From assembly GCF_016741855.1 (NCBI RefSeq), contig NZ_JAERRH010000001.1, positions 955,957 to 1,019,956 of the forward strand: 64,000 bases of DNA, written 5' to 3'. This DNA is from Streptomyces musisoli (GTDB lineage: Bacteria > Actinomycetota > Actinomycetes > Streptomycetales > Streptomycetaceae). Below are positions 44,716 through 56,600 of this stretch, piece after piece; within the stretch, counting starts at the first letter, position 1; every line of letters begins with the position of its first letter. The notes beneath the pieces were generated by a model, which saw nothing but the letters and a program-made list of their open reading frames with translations, was not told where the DNA came from and did not search any database. Both the position numbers and the translations under genes were made by a program.

Positions 44716-46056
44716 TCAGGTGGTGCGGAACCGGTTGATGGCCGGTTCGTGCCGCTCGCGCAGCTCGGGGTCGGTGACGCCGAGGCCCTCCTGCGGGGCC
44801 AGGCACAGCACGCCGACCTTGCCGTGGTGCCGGTTGCGGTGGACGTCGCCGACCGCCTCGCCGACGTCGGTGAGCGGGTAGGTGCGGGAGAGGGTGGGAT
44901 GGATGCGGCCCTTGACGACGAGCCGGTTGGCCTCCCACGCCTCGCGGTAGTTGGCGAAGTGGGACCCGATGATGCGCTTGAGGTGCATCCAGAGGTAGCG
45001 GTTGTCGAACTCGTGCCGGTAGCCGGAGGTGGAGGCGCAGGTCACGACGGTGCCGCCCCTGCGGGCCACGTAGACCGAGGCACCGAAGGTCTCCCGCCCC
45101 GGGTGCTCGAAGACGATGTCCACGTCCTCGCCGCCGGTCAGCTCGCGGATCCTGCTCCCGAGCCGCTTCCACTCCCGGGGGTCCTGGGTGTGCTCGTCCC
45201 GCCAGAACCGGTAGTCCTCCGCGCTGCGGTCGATGATCGACTCGACGCCCATCGCGCGGCAGATCGCCGCCTTCTGCTCGCTGGAGACCACGCAGATCGG
45301 TATCGCGCCCCCCGCCAGCGCGTACTGGGTGGCGTACGAGCCGAGGCCGCCGCCCGCGCCCCAGATCAGCACGGTGTCGCCGACCTTCATGCCGGCGCCG
45401 TTGCGCGAGACGAGCTGGCGGTAGGCGGTGGAGTTGACCAGACCGGGTGCGGCGGCCTCCTCCCAGGTCAGGTGGGCGGCCTTGGGCATCAGCTGGTTGG
45501 CCTTCACCAGCGCCAGGTGGGCCAGCCCGCCGTAGTTGGTCTCGAAGCCCCAGATCCGCTGCTCGGGGTCGAGCATGGTGTCGTCGTGGCCGGCCGCGTC
45601 CTCCAGCTCCACGGACAGGCAGTGCGCCACCACGCGGTCACCGGGGCGCCAGCGGCGCACTCCGGGGCCGGTGCGCAGGACCACACCGGACAGGTCGGAG
45701 CCGATGACGTGGTAGGGCTGGTCGTGCCGGGCGGCCGGGCCGCCGGTGCGGGCGTAGCGTTCGAGGAAGGCGAAGGTCGGCACGGGCGAGAACAGCGCGC
45801 TCCACACCGTGTTGTAGTTGACGGAGCTCGCCATGACGGCGATCAGGGCCTCGCCGGGGCCGGGCTCCGGGGTGGGTACATCGTGGATGTGCAGGGCCTT
45901 GGCGGGTTCCCGGTCGCCGACCGGGAGGCCGTCGAACATGTCCTGCTCGTCCTTGAACAGCACGGCGGCACGGTACGACTCCGGTACCGGCAGGGACGCG
46001 AAGTCGCGCGTCTCCGCGTCGGGTGACTCGATCGCGGCGACGAGATCGGCTATCAC
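44716..46056 (-). CDS. ccr: Crotonyl-CoA carboxylase/reductase
   Basis: 446-residue zinc-independent MDR-family enzyme that reductively carboxylates crotonyl-CoA (or longer 2-enoyl-CoA) to ethylmalonyl-type extender units. NADPH site WGAGGGLGSYATQYALAGG. The CO2-binding residues described for Ccr are recognisable: Asn in SVNYNTVWSAL, Phe-Glu in WGFETNYGG, His in IIGSHFANYREA. A dedicated copy inside a PKS cluster usually means that at least one module uses an ethyl- or other alkyl-malonyl unit. A terminator-like hairpin separates it from the next gene upstream (46135). Confidence 0.94.
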   Translation of the reverse strand: MIADLVAAIESPDAETRDFASLPVPESYRAAVLFKDEQDMFDGLPVGDREPAKALHIHDVPTPEPGPGEALIAVMASSVNYNTVWSALFSPVPTFAFLERYARTGGPAARHDQPYHVIGSDLSGVVLRTGPGVRRWRPGDRVVAHCLSVELEDAAGHDDTMLDPEQRIWGFETNYGGLAHLALVKANQLMPKAAHLTWEEAAAPGLVNSTAYRQLVSRNGAGMKVGDTVLIWGAGGGLGSYATQYALAGGAIPICVVSSEQKAAICRAMGVESIIDRSAEDYRFWRDEHTQDPREWKRLGSRIRELTGGEDVDIVFEHPGRETFGASVYVARRGGTVVTCASTSGYRHEFDNRYLWMHLKRIIGSHFANYREAWEANRLVVKGRIHPTLSRTYPLTDVGEAVGDVHRNRHHGKVGVLCLAPQEGLGVTDPELRERHEPAINRFRTT

Positions 46057-46093
46057 TGCAGACTCCCTTGGTTCCAGGGGGGGGTTACGGAGC

Positions 46094-46128
46094 CGTCAGG
46101 TGGTGGCCGCGCCCGCCACCACCTGACG
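46094..46128 (-). terminator. Hairpin terminator between the second P450 and ccr
   Basis: Perfect 14-bp stem (46094-46107, 46115-46128) with a 7-base loop, just after the P450 stop at 46135. It probably ends or attenuates the long PKS transcript, so ccr and the first P450 may need their own promoter. Confidence 0.75.
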
Positions 46129-46134
46129 GAGGGA

Positions 46135-47328
46135 CTACTGGTTGAGCTTCACGGGCAGTTCGGTCAGACCACGCATCACCAGGCCCGGCCGCCAGCTCAG
46201 GGCGGCCGACGGGTCCAGGCGCTCCATCCGGGGGAAGCGCTCCAGCAGCTGGCGGAAGGCGATGTGGGCCTCCAGCCGGGCCAGCGGGGCGCCCAGGCAG
46301 TAGTGCATGCCGTAGCCGAAGGCCATGTGCTGGTTGGGGGTGCGCTCGGCGTCGAAGGACATCGAGTCGGGGAAGACCTGCCCGTCGCGGTTGGCGGAGA
46401 GCAGGGAGATCAGGACCAGCTCGCCTTCCTCGATGGTCTGGCCGCCCAGTTCCAGGGTCTCGGTGGCGACCCGGAAGCTGGCGCCGGGCACCGGGCTCTC
46501 GAAGCGCAGGAACTCCTCGACGGCCGCCGGGATCGCCTCGTGGTCGGCGCGCAGCCGGTCGGCCAGCTCGGGCCGGTCGAGCAGCAGTGCCGTGCCGTTG
46601 CCCAGCAGGTTCACGGTGGTCTCGTAGCCGGCGATGATGAGCAGGAAGCACATCGAGGTCAGCTCGTGCTCGGCGAGCCGGTCCTCGTCGTCCCGGGCGG
46701 CGATCATCGCCGACAGCAGCTTGTCGTCCGGCTCGGCCCGCTTCTGCTGGACGAGGTCGCGGACGTAGTGGACGAACTCGGTGACCACCTCGACGGGGAA
46801 GTTCTGGGTGCCCACGCCTGCCAGGTAGGCGTTGGACCAGGTGCGGAAGCGCTCGTGGTCGGCGACGGGCACGCCGAGCAGCTCGCAGATCACCTGCATC
46901 GGCAGCGGGTAGGCCAGGTCGTGGATGGCGTCGGGCTGTTCCCGGACGGCCATCTTGTCCAGCAGGTCGCTGGTCATCTGCTCGACCATCGGCCGCAGCC
47001 GTTCGATCCGCTTGGCGGTGAACACCGAGGAGACCAGCCGCCGCAGCCGGGTGTGGTCGGTGCCGTCGACCCGGAGCATGTGGGTGCCCATGCTGGCGCG
47101 GATCTCGGCGGGCAGGACGTCCTGGGCGACGATGCGGGTGCCGATCCGGTTGGACAGGCGGGCGTCGCCGAGTCCCGCCCGGCAGTCGGCGTACTGGGTG
47201 ACGAGCCACAGCGGCACGCCGTTGGGCAGCTGGACCTGGAAGAGGGGGCGCTCCTCGCGCAGGCGCTCGAAGAGGTCGTGCGGGGACTTCACGCCGTATT
47301 CGGCGTAGAGGTCGGCGAAGGTGACCAT
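46135..47328 (-). CDS. Cytochrome P450, second of the PKS cluster
   Basis: 397 residues. Helix I reads LLIIAGYETTVNLLGNGTAL, with Tyr in place of the more usual His/Gly before the acidic-Thr pair; the ExxR motif lies in VEEFLRFESPVPG and the haem loop is FGYGMHYCLGAPLARLE. Related to, but clearly different from, the first P450, so two distinct oxidations are expected. ATG 47328 is preceded by AAGGAG. It lies 28 bp after the MFS exporter gene, in one operon with the PKS. Confidence 0.88.
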   Translation of the reverse strand: MVTFADLYAEYGVKSPHDLFERLREERPLFQVQLPNGVPLWLVTQYADCRAGLGDARLSNRIGTRIVAQDVLPAEIRASMGTHMLRVDGTDHTRLRRLVSSVFTAKRIERLRPMVEQMTSDLLDKMAVREQPDAIHDLAYPLPMQVICELLGVPVADHERFRTWSNAYLAGVGTQNFPVEVVTEFVHYVRDLVQQKRAEPDDKLLSAMIAARDDEDRLAEHELTSMCFLLIIAGYETTVNLLGNGTALLLDRPELADRLRADHEAIPAAVEEFLRFESPVPGASFRVATETLELGGQTIEEGELVLISLLSANRDGQVFPDSMSFDAERTPNQHMAFGYGMHYCLGAPLARLEAHIAFRQLLERFPRMERLDPSAALSWRPGLVMRGLTELPVKLNQ

Positions 47329-47356
47329 GTGGGTGTGCTCCTTGTGATGTCGTGAC

Positions 47357-48787
47357 TCAGTCGAGAGCCGGCTGCTTGGTCGGCGCGGGGGCGGCGGCGG
47401 GGGGCTTGAGGGCCGGGATGCCCAGCGCCACCACGCCGCCGAGCAGCAGGACCGCGACGCAGATCCACAGACCGGGGATCACCGCGTCGGTGAAGGCCTC
47501 GGGCGAGGTGTAGTTGCCGCCGCGGTTGATGAAGACGGTGGTGAGGACGGCGATGCCGAGCGCGCTGCCGATCTCCCGGACGGTCGCGTTGGTGCCGGAC
47601 GCCTTGCCGATGTCCTGGGGCTGGACGGAGCTGACGACGACGGTGGCGCTGGGCGCGAAGATCAGACCGGTGCCGATGCCGCACAGCATGTACGGCACGA
47701 CCATCTGCCAGTCGGCGGTGCCGGGGTCGGAGATCAGCGCGCACCAGGCGAGGCCCACGGCGGACAGTCCGAGTCCGGCGGCGATCAGCCGGGCCGGGCC
47801 GACCTTGGGGATGAGCTTGCCCGCGTACGGGGCGAAGATGGTCGGCATCACGGCCCAGGGCAGCGTCCACAGACCGGCCACGAACGGCGAGTGGTGGCGG
47901 GCCACCTGGAGGTACTGGGCCAGGAAGAAGATCGAACCGAACAGGCCGAAGTAGACGGCCAGGGAGGAGAGGTTGGTCAGGGTGAAGGCGCGGCTGCGGT
48001 AGATGCGCAGCGGCAGCAGCGGTGCGGTGGTGCGGCGCTCCCACAGCACGAACGCCACCAGCAGGACGGCGGCCGCGGCGTACTTGCCGAGGACGCGGGC
48101 GGAGGTCCAGCCGTAGTCGCTGCTGTCCACGATCGCCCAGACGAGGGCGAGCACGCCGGCCGCGCCGAGCAGCAGCCCGAGCGGGTCCAGTCCGACGGCG
48201 GCGCCCTTGCTCTCGGCGTGCACGCGCAGCACCAGCGGTACGGCGATGAGTCCGATGGGGACGTTCAGCCAGAACAGCCAGTGCCAGCCGATGCCGGTGG
48301 TGATGGCGCCGCCGATCAGCGGTGCGATGCCGACGGCGAGGCTGCTGATGCTGGACCACACGCCGATCGCCACGCCCCGCTTCTCCGGCGGCACGGCCAC
48401 GGTCAGCATCGTCAGCGACAGCGGCAGTACGGCGGCCGCGCTCATGCCCTGGAGGGCGCGCAGGGTGACGAGCGCCTCGGTCGAGGTGGACAGGGCGCAG
48501 CCGACCGAGAACAGCACGAACAGCGTGAGCCCGGAGACGAACACCTTGCGGCGTCCGTACCGGTCACCGAGGCCGGCCGCGACCAGCAGCAGGCTGGCGA
48601 AGCCGAGGATGTAGCTGTTGGTGACCCACTGCAGTCCCTGGACCGTGGCGTCCAGGTCGCTCCGTATGGACGCGAGCGCGTTGGTGACCACCAGGTTGTC
48701 CAGCGCGACCATGAACATCGGCAGGGACACGGCGAGGACGGTCAGTCCGAACGACGGGCGTGCCGGGGCAGCCGCTTCGTTTGCCAT
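47357..48787 (-). CDS. MFS drug exporter, DHA2 (EmrB/QacA) family
   Basis: 476 residues with 14 predicted helices. Family motifs: MFMVALDNLVVTNALASI (motif D1 type), LGDRYGRRKVFVSG (motif A between helices 2 and 3), WRWLF-equivalent WHWLFWLNVPIG and the antiporter motif C region. Such proteins expel lipophilic products by proton antiport, so this is the likely self-resistance pump. I placed the start at ATG 48787; a GTG at 48817 is in frame but has no ribosome site. Confidence 0.88.
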   Translation of the reverse strand: MANEAAAPARPSFGLTVLAVSLPMFMVALDNLVVTNALASIRSDLDATVQGLQWVTNSYILGFASLLLVAAGLGDRYGRRKVFVSGLTLFVLFSVGCALSTSTEALVTLRALQGMSAAAVLPLSLTMLTVAVPPEKRGVAIGVWSSISSLAVGIAPLIGGAITTGIGWHWLFWLNVPIGLIAVPLVLRVHAESKGAAVGLDPLGLLLGAAGVLALVWAIVDSSDYGWTSARVLGKYAAAAVLLVAFVLWERRTTAPLLPLRIYRSRAFTLTNLSSLAVYFGLFGSIFFLAQYLQVARHHSPFVAGLWTLPWAVMPTIFAPYAGKLIPKVGPARLIAAGLGLSAVGLAWCALISDPGTADWQMVVPYMLCGIGTGLIFAPSATVVVSSVQPQDIGKASGTNATVREIGSALGIAVLTTVFINRGGNYTSPEAFTDAVIPGLWICVAVLLLGGVVALGIPALKPPAAAPAPTKQPALD

Positions 48788-48846
48788 TGCTCGTTCTTTC
48801 TGTGTTGGGGGGTTCACCGGCGACGGGGCCGCCGGCGGGGGTGCGG

Positions 48847-49608
48847 TCAGCTGAAGCGCGCCAGGTCCTCGGTCAGTGCCCGGGCCACCTGTGCCTTCTG
48901 CTCAGCCAGGTAGAAGTGGCCGCCGGGGAAGGTGCGCAGGGTGAAGCCGCCCTCGGTCTGGTCGCGCCACTCCTCGGCCTCGGTGACGGAGACCTGCGGG
49001 TCCTGGTCGCCGACGAGCACGCTGATCGGGCTGCGCAGGGCGGGCCCCGGCTCGTACCGGTACGACTCCACCGCGAGGTAGTCGCCGCGGATGGCCGGCA
49101 TGATCATCCGGATGATGTCGTCGTCGAGGAGCAGCCGGTCGTCGGTGCCGTTCAGGCGGCGGATCTCGGCGATGACCCCGTCGTCGTCCATGTGGCGGAC
49201 CTTGGTGTCGCGCAGGGTGGGCGGCGCGGTGCGGCCGGAGGCGACCAGTCCGAGCAGTTCGAGCGAGGAGCCCCGCTCGATGCGGCGGGCCACCTCGAAG
49301 GCCACGCAGGCGCCCATGCTGTGCCCGAACAGCACCAGCCGGCGCCGCGGCAGGGACTCCAGCACGGTGAGGATCTCGTCGGCGAGCCGGGGGATGGACG
49401 TGATCGGCTCCTCGGAGAGCCGGTCCTGCCGGCCCGGGTACTGCACGGACAGCACCTCGGCGACGGGGCCCAGGGCGCCCGCGAGGGGCCGGAAGTAGCT
49501 GGCGGAGCCGCCCGCGTGGGGGAAGCAGACCAGAGTCGGGGCGGTGTCCCGGGGGGCCGCGTGGAAGCGGTGGATCCAGAGCTGTCGTGCAGTCAGGGCG
49601 TTGATCAT
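48847..49608 (-). CDS. Type II thioesterase
   Basis: 253-residue alpha/beta hydrolase. The nucleophile elbow is [16 protein letters not shown] (Ser near residue 94), the Asp lies in [11 protein letters not shown], and the His is in [10 protein letters not shown]. Type II TEs remove stalled or wrong acyl groups from PKS carrier proteins. [10 protein letters not shown] and [12 protein letters not shown] are hallmarks of the family. ATG 49608 overlaps the PKS stop (ATGA), giving coupled expression with the last synthase. Confidence 0.93.
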   Translation of the reverse strand: MINALTARQLWIHRFHAAPRDTAPTLVCFPHAGGSASYFRPLAGALGPVAEVLSVQYPGRQDRLSEEPITSIPRLADEILTVLESLPRRRLVLFGHSMGACVAFEVARRIERGSSLELLGLVASGRTAPPTLRDTKVRHMDDDGVIAEIRRLNGTDDRLLLDDDIIRMIMPAIRGDYLAVESYRYEPGPALRSPISVLVGDQDPQVSVTEAEEWRDQTEGGFTLRTFPGGHFYLAEQKAQVARALTEDLARFS

Positions 49609-52600
49609 CCCCGTACCTCCGTGCGCAGCCAGGACGCGATGGCGTCGGCGGTTGTCCGATGGTGTTCGTCGAGCATCGAGAAGTGGTCTCCGGGTACGTC
49701 GACCACGTGGTGGGCGTGCTCCCAGCCCGCCCCGCGTTCGCCCTGCGGCGCGCCGGGGACCTCGGCGGTGGCGCGCAGCAGCAGCACGGGGGTGTCCAGG
49801 GGGTGCGGGGTCCAGTCCGCGAAGACCCGGAAGTAGCCGCCCATCGCGACCAGCCGCTGGTCGTCGAGGAGTTCGGCGGCCGCTTCGTTCTCCAGCAGCT
49901 GCGAGACCATCAGCCGGGTGCTGGACCGGTCGGCGCTCCGGGCGAAGGTGTCGGCGAGGACGACGGCGGCGGCCGGGGTGCCGAGTGCGGCCAGGTGGGC
50001 GGCGACGGCGTGCGCGATCCAGCCGCCGGAGGAGCGGCCGAGCAGCACCGTGCGGCGGCCGGCGGCGACTTCGAGTGCGGTCTCGGCCTGGGCGGCGATC
50101 AGTGCCTCGGCGGATCCGGGCAGCGGCTCGCCGGCCGCGAAGCCGGGGTGCGGCAGCGCCCAGACCTCGCCGGCCTCGCCGAGCGCCGCGCCGAGCCGCA
50201 GGTACTCCTGCGGTCCGGAGACGGCGCTGAGCGAGGGAAAGCACAGGACGGCGAGGTCTCCAGGGCCGGCGGCGACGCGGACCGGGGCGGGCCAGCGGTC
50301 CGCGTCGGCGCGCCGCGCGAAGTCCGGCCGCAGTGCGGCGGCCGCGGTCAGCAGCTGGAAGCCCTCGGTGAGCCGGCCGGTGCGGTGGGCCCGCCGGAAC
50401 AGTCCGGTCAGCGGGTCGCCGGCCGTCTGCTCGTCGGGCGTCTGTGCCAGGCGCTCCGCGAGGTGGGCGGCCAGCGCGTGGACCGTGGGGTGGTCGAAGA
50501 TCAGCGTGGCGGGCAGCGGCAGCCCGCTGGAGTCCCGCAGCCGGTTGCGCAGTTGCATGGCCGTCAGGGACTCGAATCCGAGTTCCACGAAGGACCGGTC
50601 CGGGTCGAGGTCCTGCGGCGTGGCGTGGCCGAGGACGGTGGCTGCGGCCGTGCGGACGTGGTCGGTGATCGCGGCGGCCCGTTCGTCGTCGGTGGCGAGG
50701 CGGGCCAGGATCGCCGGCAGTGTGTCGGTGTCCTCCTGCGCGGTCGCGGCGGGCGCGGGCGCGGCGGGCAGCGCCGCCGCGGGGCTGGACGCCAGCCAGA
50801 AGGAGCGCCGCTGGAACGCGTAGCGCGGCAGCTCGACGCGCCGGCCGGCCGGGACGGCGGCGGTGAAGTCCACGGCGGCGCCGCGCACGTGGAGTTCGCC
50901 AGCCGACGCCAGGAAGCGGCCGAGGTGGCCCTCGTCGCGCACCAGCGAGCCGGTCACCGTGACGGTGCGGCCGGCCTCGGTGGTCTCGGCCGTCTCCGTG
51001 ATGCCGCCGACGAGCACGGGGTGGGGGCTCGTCTCCACGAAGTAGCGGAATCCGTCCTGGACGAGCAGCCGTACGGTGTCCTCGAACCGCACGGTCCGGC
51101 GCAGGTTGCGGTACCAGTAGTCGGCGTCCAGCTCGGTCCCGTCGAGCGGGGTGCCGGTGACCGACGAGTAGAACGGCACGTCGGCGGGTTTGGGGGTGAC
51201 GACGGACAGACGGGTCAGCAGTTCCTCGCGGACGGCCTCGACCTGCGGCGAGTGGGAGGCGTAGTCCACCGGGACCCGGCGCACCCGCACCCCGTCCGTC
51301 TCGCTCTGCGCCAGGAAGGCGTCGAGGGCGTCGGCGTCACCGGCGACCACGGTCGCGCCCGGGCCGTTGACCGCGGCGATCGCGAGCCGGTCCGCCCAGG
51401 GGGCGAGCAGGGGGGTCACCCGGCCGGCGGGCAGGGCGACCGACGCCATGCCGCCGCGGCCGGCCAGCCGGGTCAGGACCTGGCTGCGCAGGGCGACCAC
51501 CAGTGCGGCGTCCTCCAGCGACAGGGCGCCGGCGACGCAGGCGGCGGCGATCTCGCCCTGCGAGTGTCCGGCGACGGCGTCCGGTCCGATGCCGTAGGAC
51601 CGCCACAGGGCGGCCAGCGACACCATGACGGCGAACAGGGCGGGCTGGACCACGTCCACCCGGTCGAGGGAGGGGGCGTCCGGTTCGCCGTGCAGGACCC
51701 GGGTCAGCGACCAGTCCACGTGCGGGGCGAGTGCTTCCTCGCAGGCCCGCAGGCGGTCCCTGAAGACCAGGGAGGAGGCCGCGAGTTCGACGGCCATGCC
51801 CCGCCACTGGGAGCCCTGGCCCGGGAAGACGAAGGCGGTGCGGCCGGCCGTGCGGGCGGCGCTCGTGCCGCGCACCGTCCCCGGGGCTTCCCGGCCGTCG
51901 GCCAGGGCGCCGAGCCGGGCGAGCAGGCCGTCGCGGTCGTCGGCGACCACGACCGCGCGGTGGTCCAGCGCGGCGCGGCCGGTGATCAGGGACCAGGCCA
52001 CGTCGGCGGCGGGCTGTTCCGGGTGGTCGAGCAGGTGCGTGCGCAGCCGGGCGGCCTGGGCTCGAAGGGCCTGCGGGGTGCGGGCGGAGAGCACCCACGG
52101 CAGGGGGCCGCCGGCCACACCGGCGGCCTCCCCGGCCGGCACCGCACCGGCTGCGGCCTGCCCGGCCGGCACCGCACCTGCGGCGGATTCCCCGGCCGTA
52201 GCGGACCGCTGTACGGCGGCGGGCCCGGACCGCTCGGCCGTGGTGGGCTGTGCGGCGGCGGGTTCCTCGGGCTGTTCGAGGATGACGTGGGCGTTGGTGC
52301 CGCTCATCCCGAAGGAGGAGACGGCGGCGCGGCGCGGCCGGTCCGTGCGGGGCCAGGGCCGTGCCTCGGTCAGCAGCTCCACGGACCCCGCGGACCAGTC
52401 GATCTGCGGCGACGGCGCGTCGACGTGCAGCGTCTTGGGCAGCGTCCCGTGCCGCATGGCCTGCACCATCTTGATCACGCCGCCGACGCCGGCCGCCGCC
52501 ATCGTGTGTCCGATGTTCGACTTCAGCGAGCCCAGCCGGAGCGGGCTGCCGGCCGGCCGGTTCTGCCCGTAGGCGGCCAGCAGGGCCTGGGCCTCGATGG

Positions 52601-53624
52601 GGTCGCCGAGCCGGGTGCCGGTGCCGTGCGCCTCGACGACGTCGACGTCCGCGGGGTCCAGGCGGGCGTCGGCGAGGGCCTGCCGGATCACCCGGCGCTG
52701 AGCGCGGCCGTTGGGCGCGGTCAGCCCGGTGCTGGCGCCGTCCTGGTTGACGGCACTGCCCCGCACCACGGCCAGCACCGGGTGCCCGAGCCGGCGTGCG
52801 TCGGACAGCCGCTCCAGCAGGAGCAGGCCCACGCCCTCGCCCCAGGAGGTGCCGTCGGCCGCGGCGGCGAAGGACTTGCAGCGTCCGTCCGCGGCCAGAC
52901 CGCCCTGGGCGCCGAAGTCCGCGAACGCGCCGGGCGAACTCATCACCGTCGCGCCGCCGGCCAGGGCCATCGCGCACTCCCCGCGACGCAGCGCCTGGCT
53001 CGCCAGGTGCAGGGCCACCAGGGAGGAGGAGCAGGCCGTGTCGACGGTGACGGCCGGGCCCTCCAGGCCGAGGAAGTAGGAGATCCGCCCGGAGGCGACG
53101 CTGCCGGAGTTCCCCGTGCTGAGGTAGCCCATCACCTCGGCGGGGAGGGCCTCGGCCCGGGTGGCGTAGTCGTGCAGGTTGAGGCCCGTGAAGACGCCGA
53201 CCGGTTCGCCGCGGACGGCGGACGGGTCGAGACCGGCCGCCTCGAACGCCTCCCAGGCCGCCTCCATCAGCAGCCGCTGCTGGGGGTCCATGGCCAGGGC
53301 CTCGCGCGGGGAGATGCCGAAGAAGTCGGCGTCGAACTCGTCCGCGTGGTGGAGGAATCCGCCGCGGCCCGTTCCGTCGGCGGGCCAGCCCCGGTTGTCC
53401 GGGAAGCCGGTGATGGCGTCCCGGCCCTGCGACACCAGCTCCCACAGCCCGTCCGGGCCGTCGATGCCGCCCGGGTAGCGGCAGCTCATGCCGATGATCG
53501 CCACCGGCTCGTGCCGGCGGTCGGTCAGCTCGCGCACCTGCCGGCGGGCCTCGCGCAGGTCGGCCGTCGCGCGCTTGAGGTAGTCGAGGTACTTCGCCTC
53601 GTTGGTCACAGGTTCCGTGCTCAC
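49605..53624 (-). CDS. Type I PKS, terminal module KS-AT-ACP-TE
   Basis: 1339 residues. An N-terminal docking helix ([20 protein letters not shown]) is followed by KS (active Cys about 198 in [27 protein letters not shown]). AT has active Ser about 688 in [10 protein letters not shown] and the specificity motif VDYASH, which predicts methylmalonyl-CoA. ACP (phosphopantetheine Ser about 1019 in [10 protein letters not shown]) and a thioesterase (Ser about 1198 in GRSSGGW; GDHFSML) follow. No reductive domain is present, so this module leaves a beta-keto group. The TE releases the chain as acid or lactone. The GTG start overlaps the previous PKS stop (GTGA). Confidence 0.93.
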   Translation of the reverse strand: MSTEPVTNEAKYLDYLKRATADLREARRQVRELTDRRHEPVAIIGMSCRYPGGIDGPDGLWELVSQGRDAITGFPDNRGWPADGTGRGGFLHHADEFDADFFGISPREALAMDPQQRLLMEAAWEAFEAAGLDPSAVRGEPVGVFTGLNLHDYATRAEALPAEVMGYLSTGNSGSVASGRISYFLGLEGPAVTVDTACSSSLVALHLASQALRRGECAMALAGGATVMSSPGAFADFGAQGGLAADGRCKSFAAAADGTSWGEGVGLLLLERLSDARRLGHPVLAVVRGSAVNQDGASTGLTAPNGRAQRRVIRQALADARLDPADVDVVEAHGTGTRLGDPIEAQALLAAYGQNRPAGSPLRLGSLKSNIGHTMAAAGVGGVIKMVQAMRHGTLPKTLHVDAPSPQIDWSAGSVELLTEARPWPRTDRPRRAAVSSFGMSGTNAHVILEQPEEPAAAQPTTAERSGPAAVQRSATAGESAAGAVPAGQAAAGAVPAGEAAGVAGGPLPWVLSARTPQALRAQAARLRTHLLDHPEQPAADVAWSLITGRAALDHRAVVVADDRDGLLARLGALADGREAPGTVRGTSAARTAGRTAFVFPGQGSQWRGMAVELAASSLVFRDRLRACEEALAPHVDWSLTRVLHGEPDAPSLDRVDVVQPALFAVMVSLAALWRSYGIGPDAVAGHSQGEIAAACVAGALSLEDAALVVALRSQVLTRLAGRGGMASVALPAGRVTPLLAPWADRLAIAAVNGPGATVVAGDADALDAFLAQSETDGVRVRRVPVDYASHSPQVEAVREELLTRLSVVTPKPADVPFYSSVTGTPLDGTELDADYWYRNLRRTVRFEDTVRLLVQDGFRYFVETSPHPVLVGGITETAETTEAGRTVTVTGSLVRDEGHLGRFLASAGELHVRGAAVDFTAAVPAGRRVELPRYAFQRRSFWLASSPAAALPAAPAPAATAQEDTDTLPAILARLATDDERAAAITDHVRTAAATVLGHATPQDLDPDRSFVELGFESLTAMQLRNRLRDSSGLPLPATLIFDHPTVHALAAHLAERLAQTPDEQTAGDPLTGLFRRAHRTGRLTEGFQLLTAAAALRPDFARRADADRWPAPVRVAAGPGDLAVLCFPSLSAVSGPQEYLRLGAALGEAGEVWALPHPGFAAGEPLPGSAEALIAAQAETALEVAAGRRTVLLGRSSGGWIAHAVAAHLAALGTPAAAVVLADTFARSADRSSTRLMVSQLLENEAAAELLDDQRLVAMGGYFRVFADWTPHPLDTPVLLLRATAEVPGAPQGERGAGWEHAHHVVDVPGDHFSMLDEHHRTTADAIASWLRTEVRG

Positions 53625-56600
53625 GGCGACTCCAGTTCGGCGTCCAGCAGGTCGAAGATCTCCTCGGCGGTGGCGGACTCCAGGTCGGTCGCCTCCGGGC
53701 GGTCCACCGGCCGCTCCCGGGAGCCGGTGAGGGCGCGCAGCCGGGCGTGGATCTCCTCGCGTTCCGTGCCCTCGCCGGGCAGCGCGTCCAGCAGCTCCTC
53801 CAGCCGGTCCAGTTCGCGGTGGAGTTCGCGCACGCCGGACAGCTCGGCCGTGGCCTCCTCCGCCAGCCGCTCGGCGAGCGCGGCGGGGGTGGGGCAGTCG
53901 AACAGCACGGTCGGCGGCACCTGGAGGCCGGTGGCCGCCGTCACCTGGTTGCGCAGTTCCACGGCGGTGAGCGAGTCGATGCCGATGTCCTTGAAGGACT
54001 GCGCCGGGTCCACGTCGTCGGGGCCGGCGTGCCCGAAGACCACGGCGGTGCCGCGGCGGACGATGTCGAGCAGCGTGCGGGCCCGGTCGTCCGGAGCCAG
54101 CGCGAGCAGCCGCTCCCTGGCCCCGGGCGCCGCGGCGGGCGCGGCCGTGACCGCGCGGCGGGCCGGCGCGGACCCCGTGGCGCTGCGCTCCGCCGCCGGG
54201 CGGGGCAGGTCGTCCGGTACGGGACGCAGGTCCACCCGGTCCGCCGACGCGACCGGCAGCCCGTCCGGGTCGGTCAGCAGGACGGAGACGGCGTCCGGTG
54301 CGGCCGGGGCGACCCGGACGCGGACGGCCGTGGCGCCGGTGGCGTGCACGGACACGCCCGACCAGGACGCGGGCAGCAGGCCGGCCGATCCGGTCAGGGC
54401 GAGCGGGTGCAGCGCGCCGTCCAGCAGGACGGGGTGGACGCCGTACCGGTCCGCCTCCCGCGCCTCGGCCGGTCCGAGGGCGACCTCGGCGTACAGCTCG
54501 GCGTCGCGGCGCCACACGGACCGGACGGCCTGGAACGCCGGGCCGTGGTCGAGTCCCGCCTTGGCGAGCAGCCCGTAGAGGTCCTCGGCCGCGGCGGGTT
54601 CGGCACCGGCCGGCGGCCACGCGGCGAGCGTGGTGTCCGGGGCGGGGCCGGTGGGGCGCAGCGTGCCGTGGGCGTTGCGGACCCAGCCGCCGAGACCCGT
54701 GCTTTTCTCGGGCCGCGAGTGCAGTTCGACGGTGCGGCCGTCGCCGGATGGGCCGTCGCCGGAGGGGCCGACGCTCAGCCGGAGCTGGACGCCTCCCCGG
54801 CCGGGCAGGACCAGCGGGGTGTCGAGGGCGAGTTCCTCGATGAACGCGAGGCCGGTCTGGTCCGCGGCCCGCAGGACCATGTCGAGCACGGCCGAGGCGG
54901 GCAGCACCGGCGTCCCGGCGACGGTGTGCTCGGCGAGCCAGGGGTGGGTGTCCGCGGCGAGCCGGCCGGAGAACACCAGCCCGTCGGAGCCGGGCAGTTC
55001 GATGGCGGCGCCCAGCAGCGGGTGGTCCGCCGTGCCGATTCCGGCGGCGCCCAGGTCCTCCGGCGGCGCGGACGGCGCGTCGAGCCAGTAGCGCTGCCGC
55101 TGGAAGGCGTAGGTGGGCAGCTCGGTACGGGGCGGGCGGGGTCCGTCGAACGCCGCCGACCAGTCCACCGGGGTGCCGCTGAACGCCGACCAGTCCACGG
55201 GCACGCCGTGCGTGTGCAGCTGGACCACGGCCTTCGTCAGGCTCTGCGCCTCACCGGTGCCGCCGCGCAGGCAGGGCACGAAGGCGACGGAACCGGCGTC
55301 CGCCGGCAGGCAGTTGGGGCCCATCGCGGACAGCACCCCGTCCGGGCCGACCTCCAGGAAGGTGGTCACGCCGTCGGCCGCCAGGGCGGACACGGCGTCG
55401 TGGAAGCGCACGGGCTGCCGGACGTGCCGCACCCAGTACTCCGGGCTGCCGAGTTCCTCGCCCGTGACCGGGCGGCCGGTCACGGTGGAGACGAACGGGG
55501 TGCCCGCCCGGGCGAAGCGGACGCGGTGCGCCACCTCGGCGAAGCAGTCCAGCATCGGGTCCATGAGCGGTGAGTGGAAGGCGTGGCTGACCTCGAGGCG
55601 CTTGGTCTTGCGGCCCATGCCGCGCAGCCGTTCGGCGATGCCGAGCACCGCGTCGGCGGAGCCGGACAGGACGACGGCGGTCGGCCCGTTGACGGCGGCG
55701 ACGCCGACCTGGTCGGACGCCTCCGCGAGGAGGTCGAGCACCTCCTGCTCGGTGGCCTGTACGGCGACCATGGCGCCGCCCGCCGGCAGCTCCTGCATCA
55801 GGCGCCCGCGCGCCGCGACCAGGGCGGCCGCGTCCGGCAGCGGGAAGACGCCGGTGACGTGTGCGGCGGCCAGTTCGCCGATGGAGTGCCCGGCGACGGC
55901 GTCGGGCCGGACGCCCCAGTGCTCGATCAGCCGGTAGAGGGCGACCTCCAGGGCGAAGACGGCGGGCTGGGTGTACCCGGTCCGGTGGACCAGGGCCGCC
56001 TCGGGGCTGTCCTCGGCGGCGAAGACGATCTCCTTCAGCGGCCGGTCGAGGTGCGGGTCCAGGGCGGCGCACACCTCGTCGAACGCCGTGGCGAAGACGG
56101 GGTACGCGGCGTACAGCTCGCGGCCCATGCCGAGCCGCTGGCTGCCCTGTCCGGTGAAGAGGACGGCGAGCCGGCCGGAGCGTCGCCGGCCCTCGGCGAC
56201 TCCCGCGGCGGGTTCCCCGGCGGCCACGGCGGCCAGGCCGCGCAGGAGCTCGGCGCGGTCCGGGGCCGTCACCACGGCCCGGCGCTCGAAGGCGGTGCGG
56301 GTGGTGAGCAGTGCGTGTCCGGCGGCGGCCAGGTCGAGTTCCGGGCGCTCGGTGACGAAGGCGTGCAGCCGCTCGGCCTGTGCGCGCAGCGCCGCCTCGG
56401 TCTTGGCCGAGATCACCCAGGGGACCGGACCGGACTCCGGGTCGGCGGCCGGCTCGGGTTCGGGGGCCTGTTCGAGGATGACGTGGGCGTTGGTCCCGCT
56501 CAGCCCGAACGAGGAGACGGCGGCCCGGCGCGGCCGGTCCAGCTCGGGCCAGTCCCGCCGCTCGGTCAGCAGCTCCACCGCTCCGGCCGACCAGTCCACG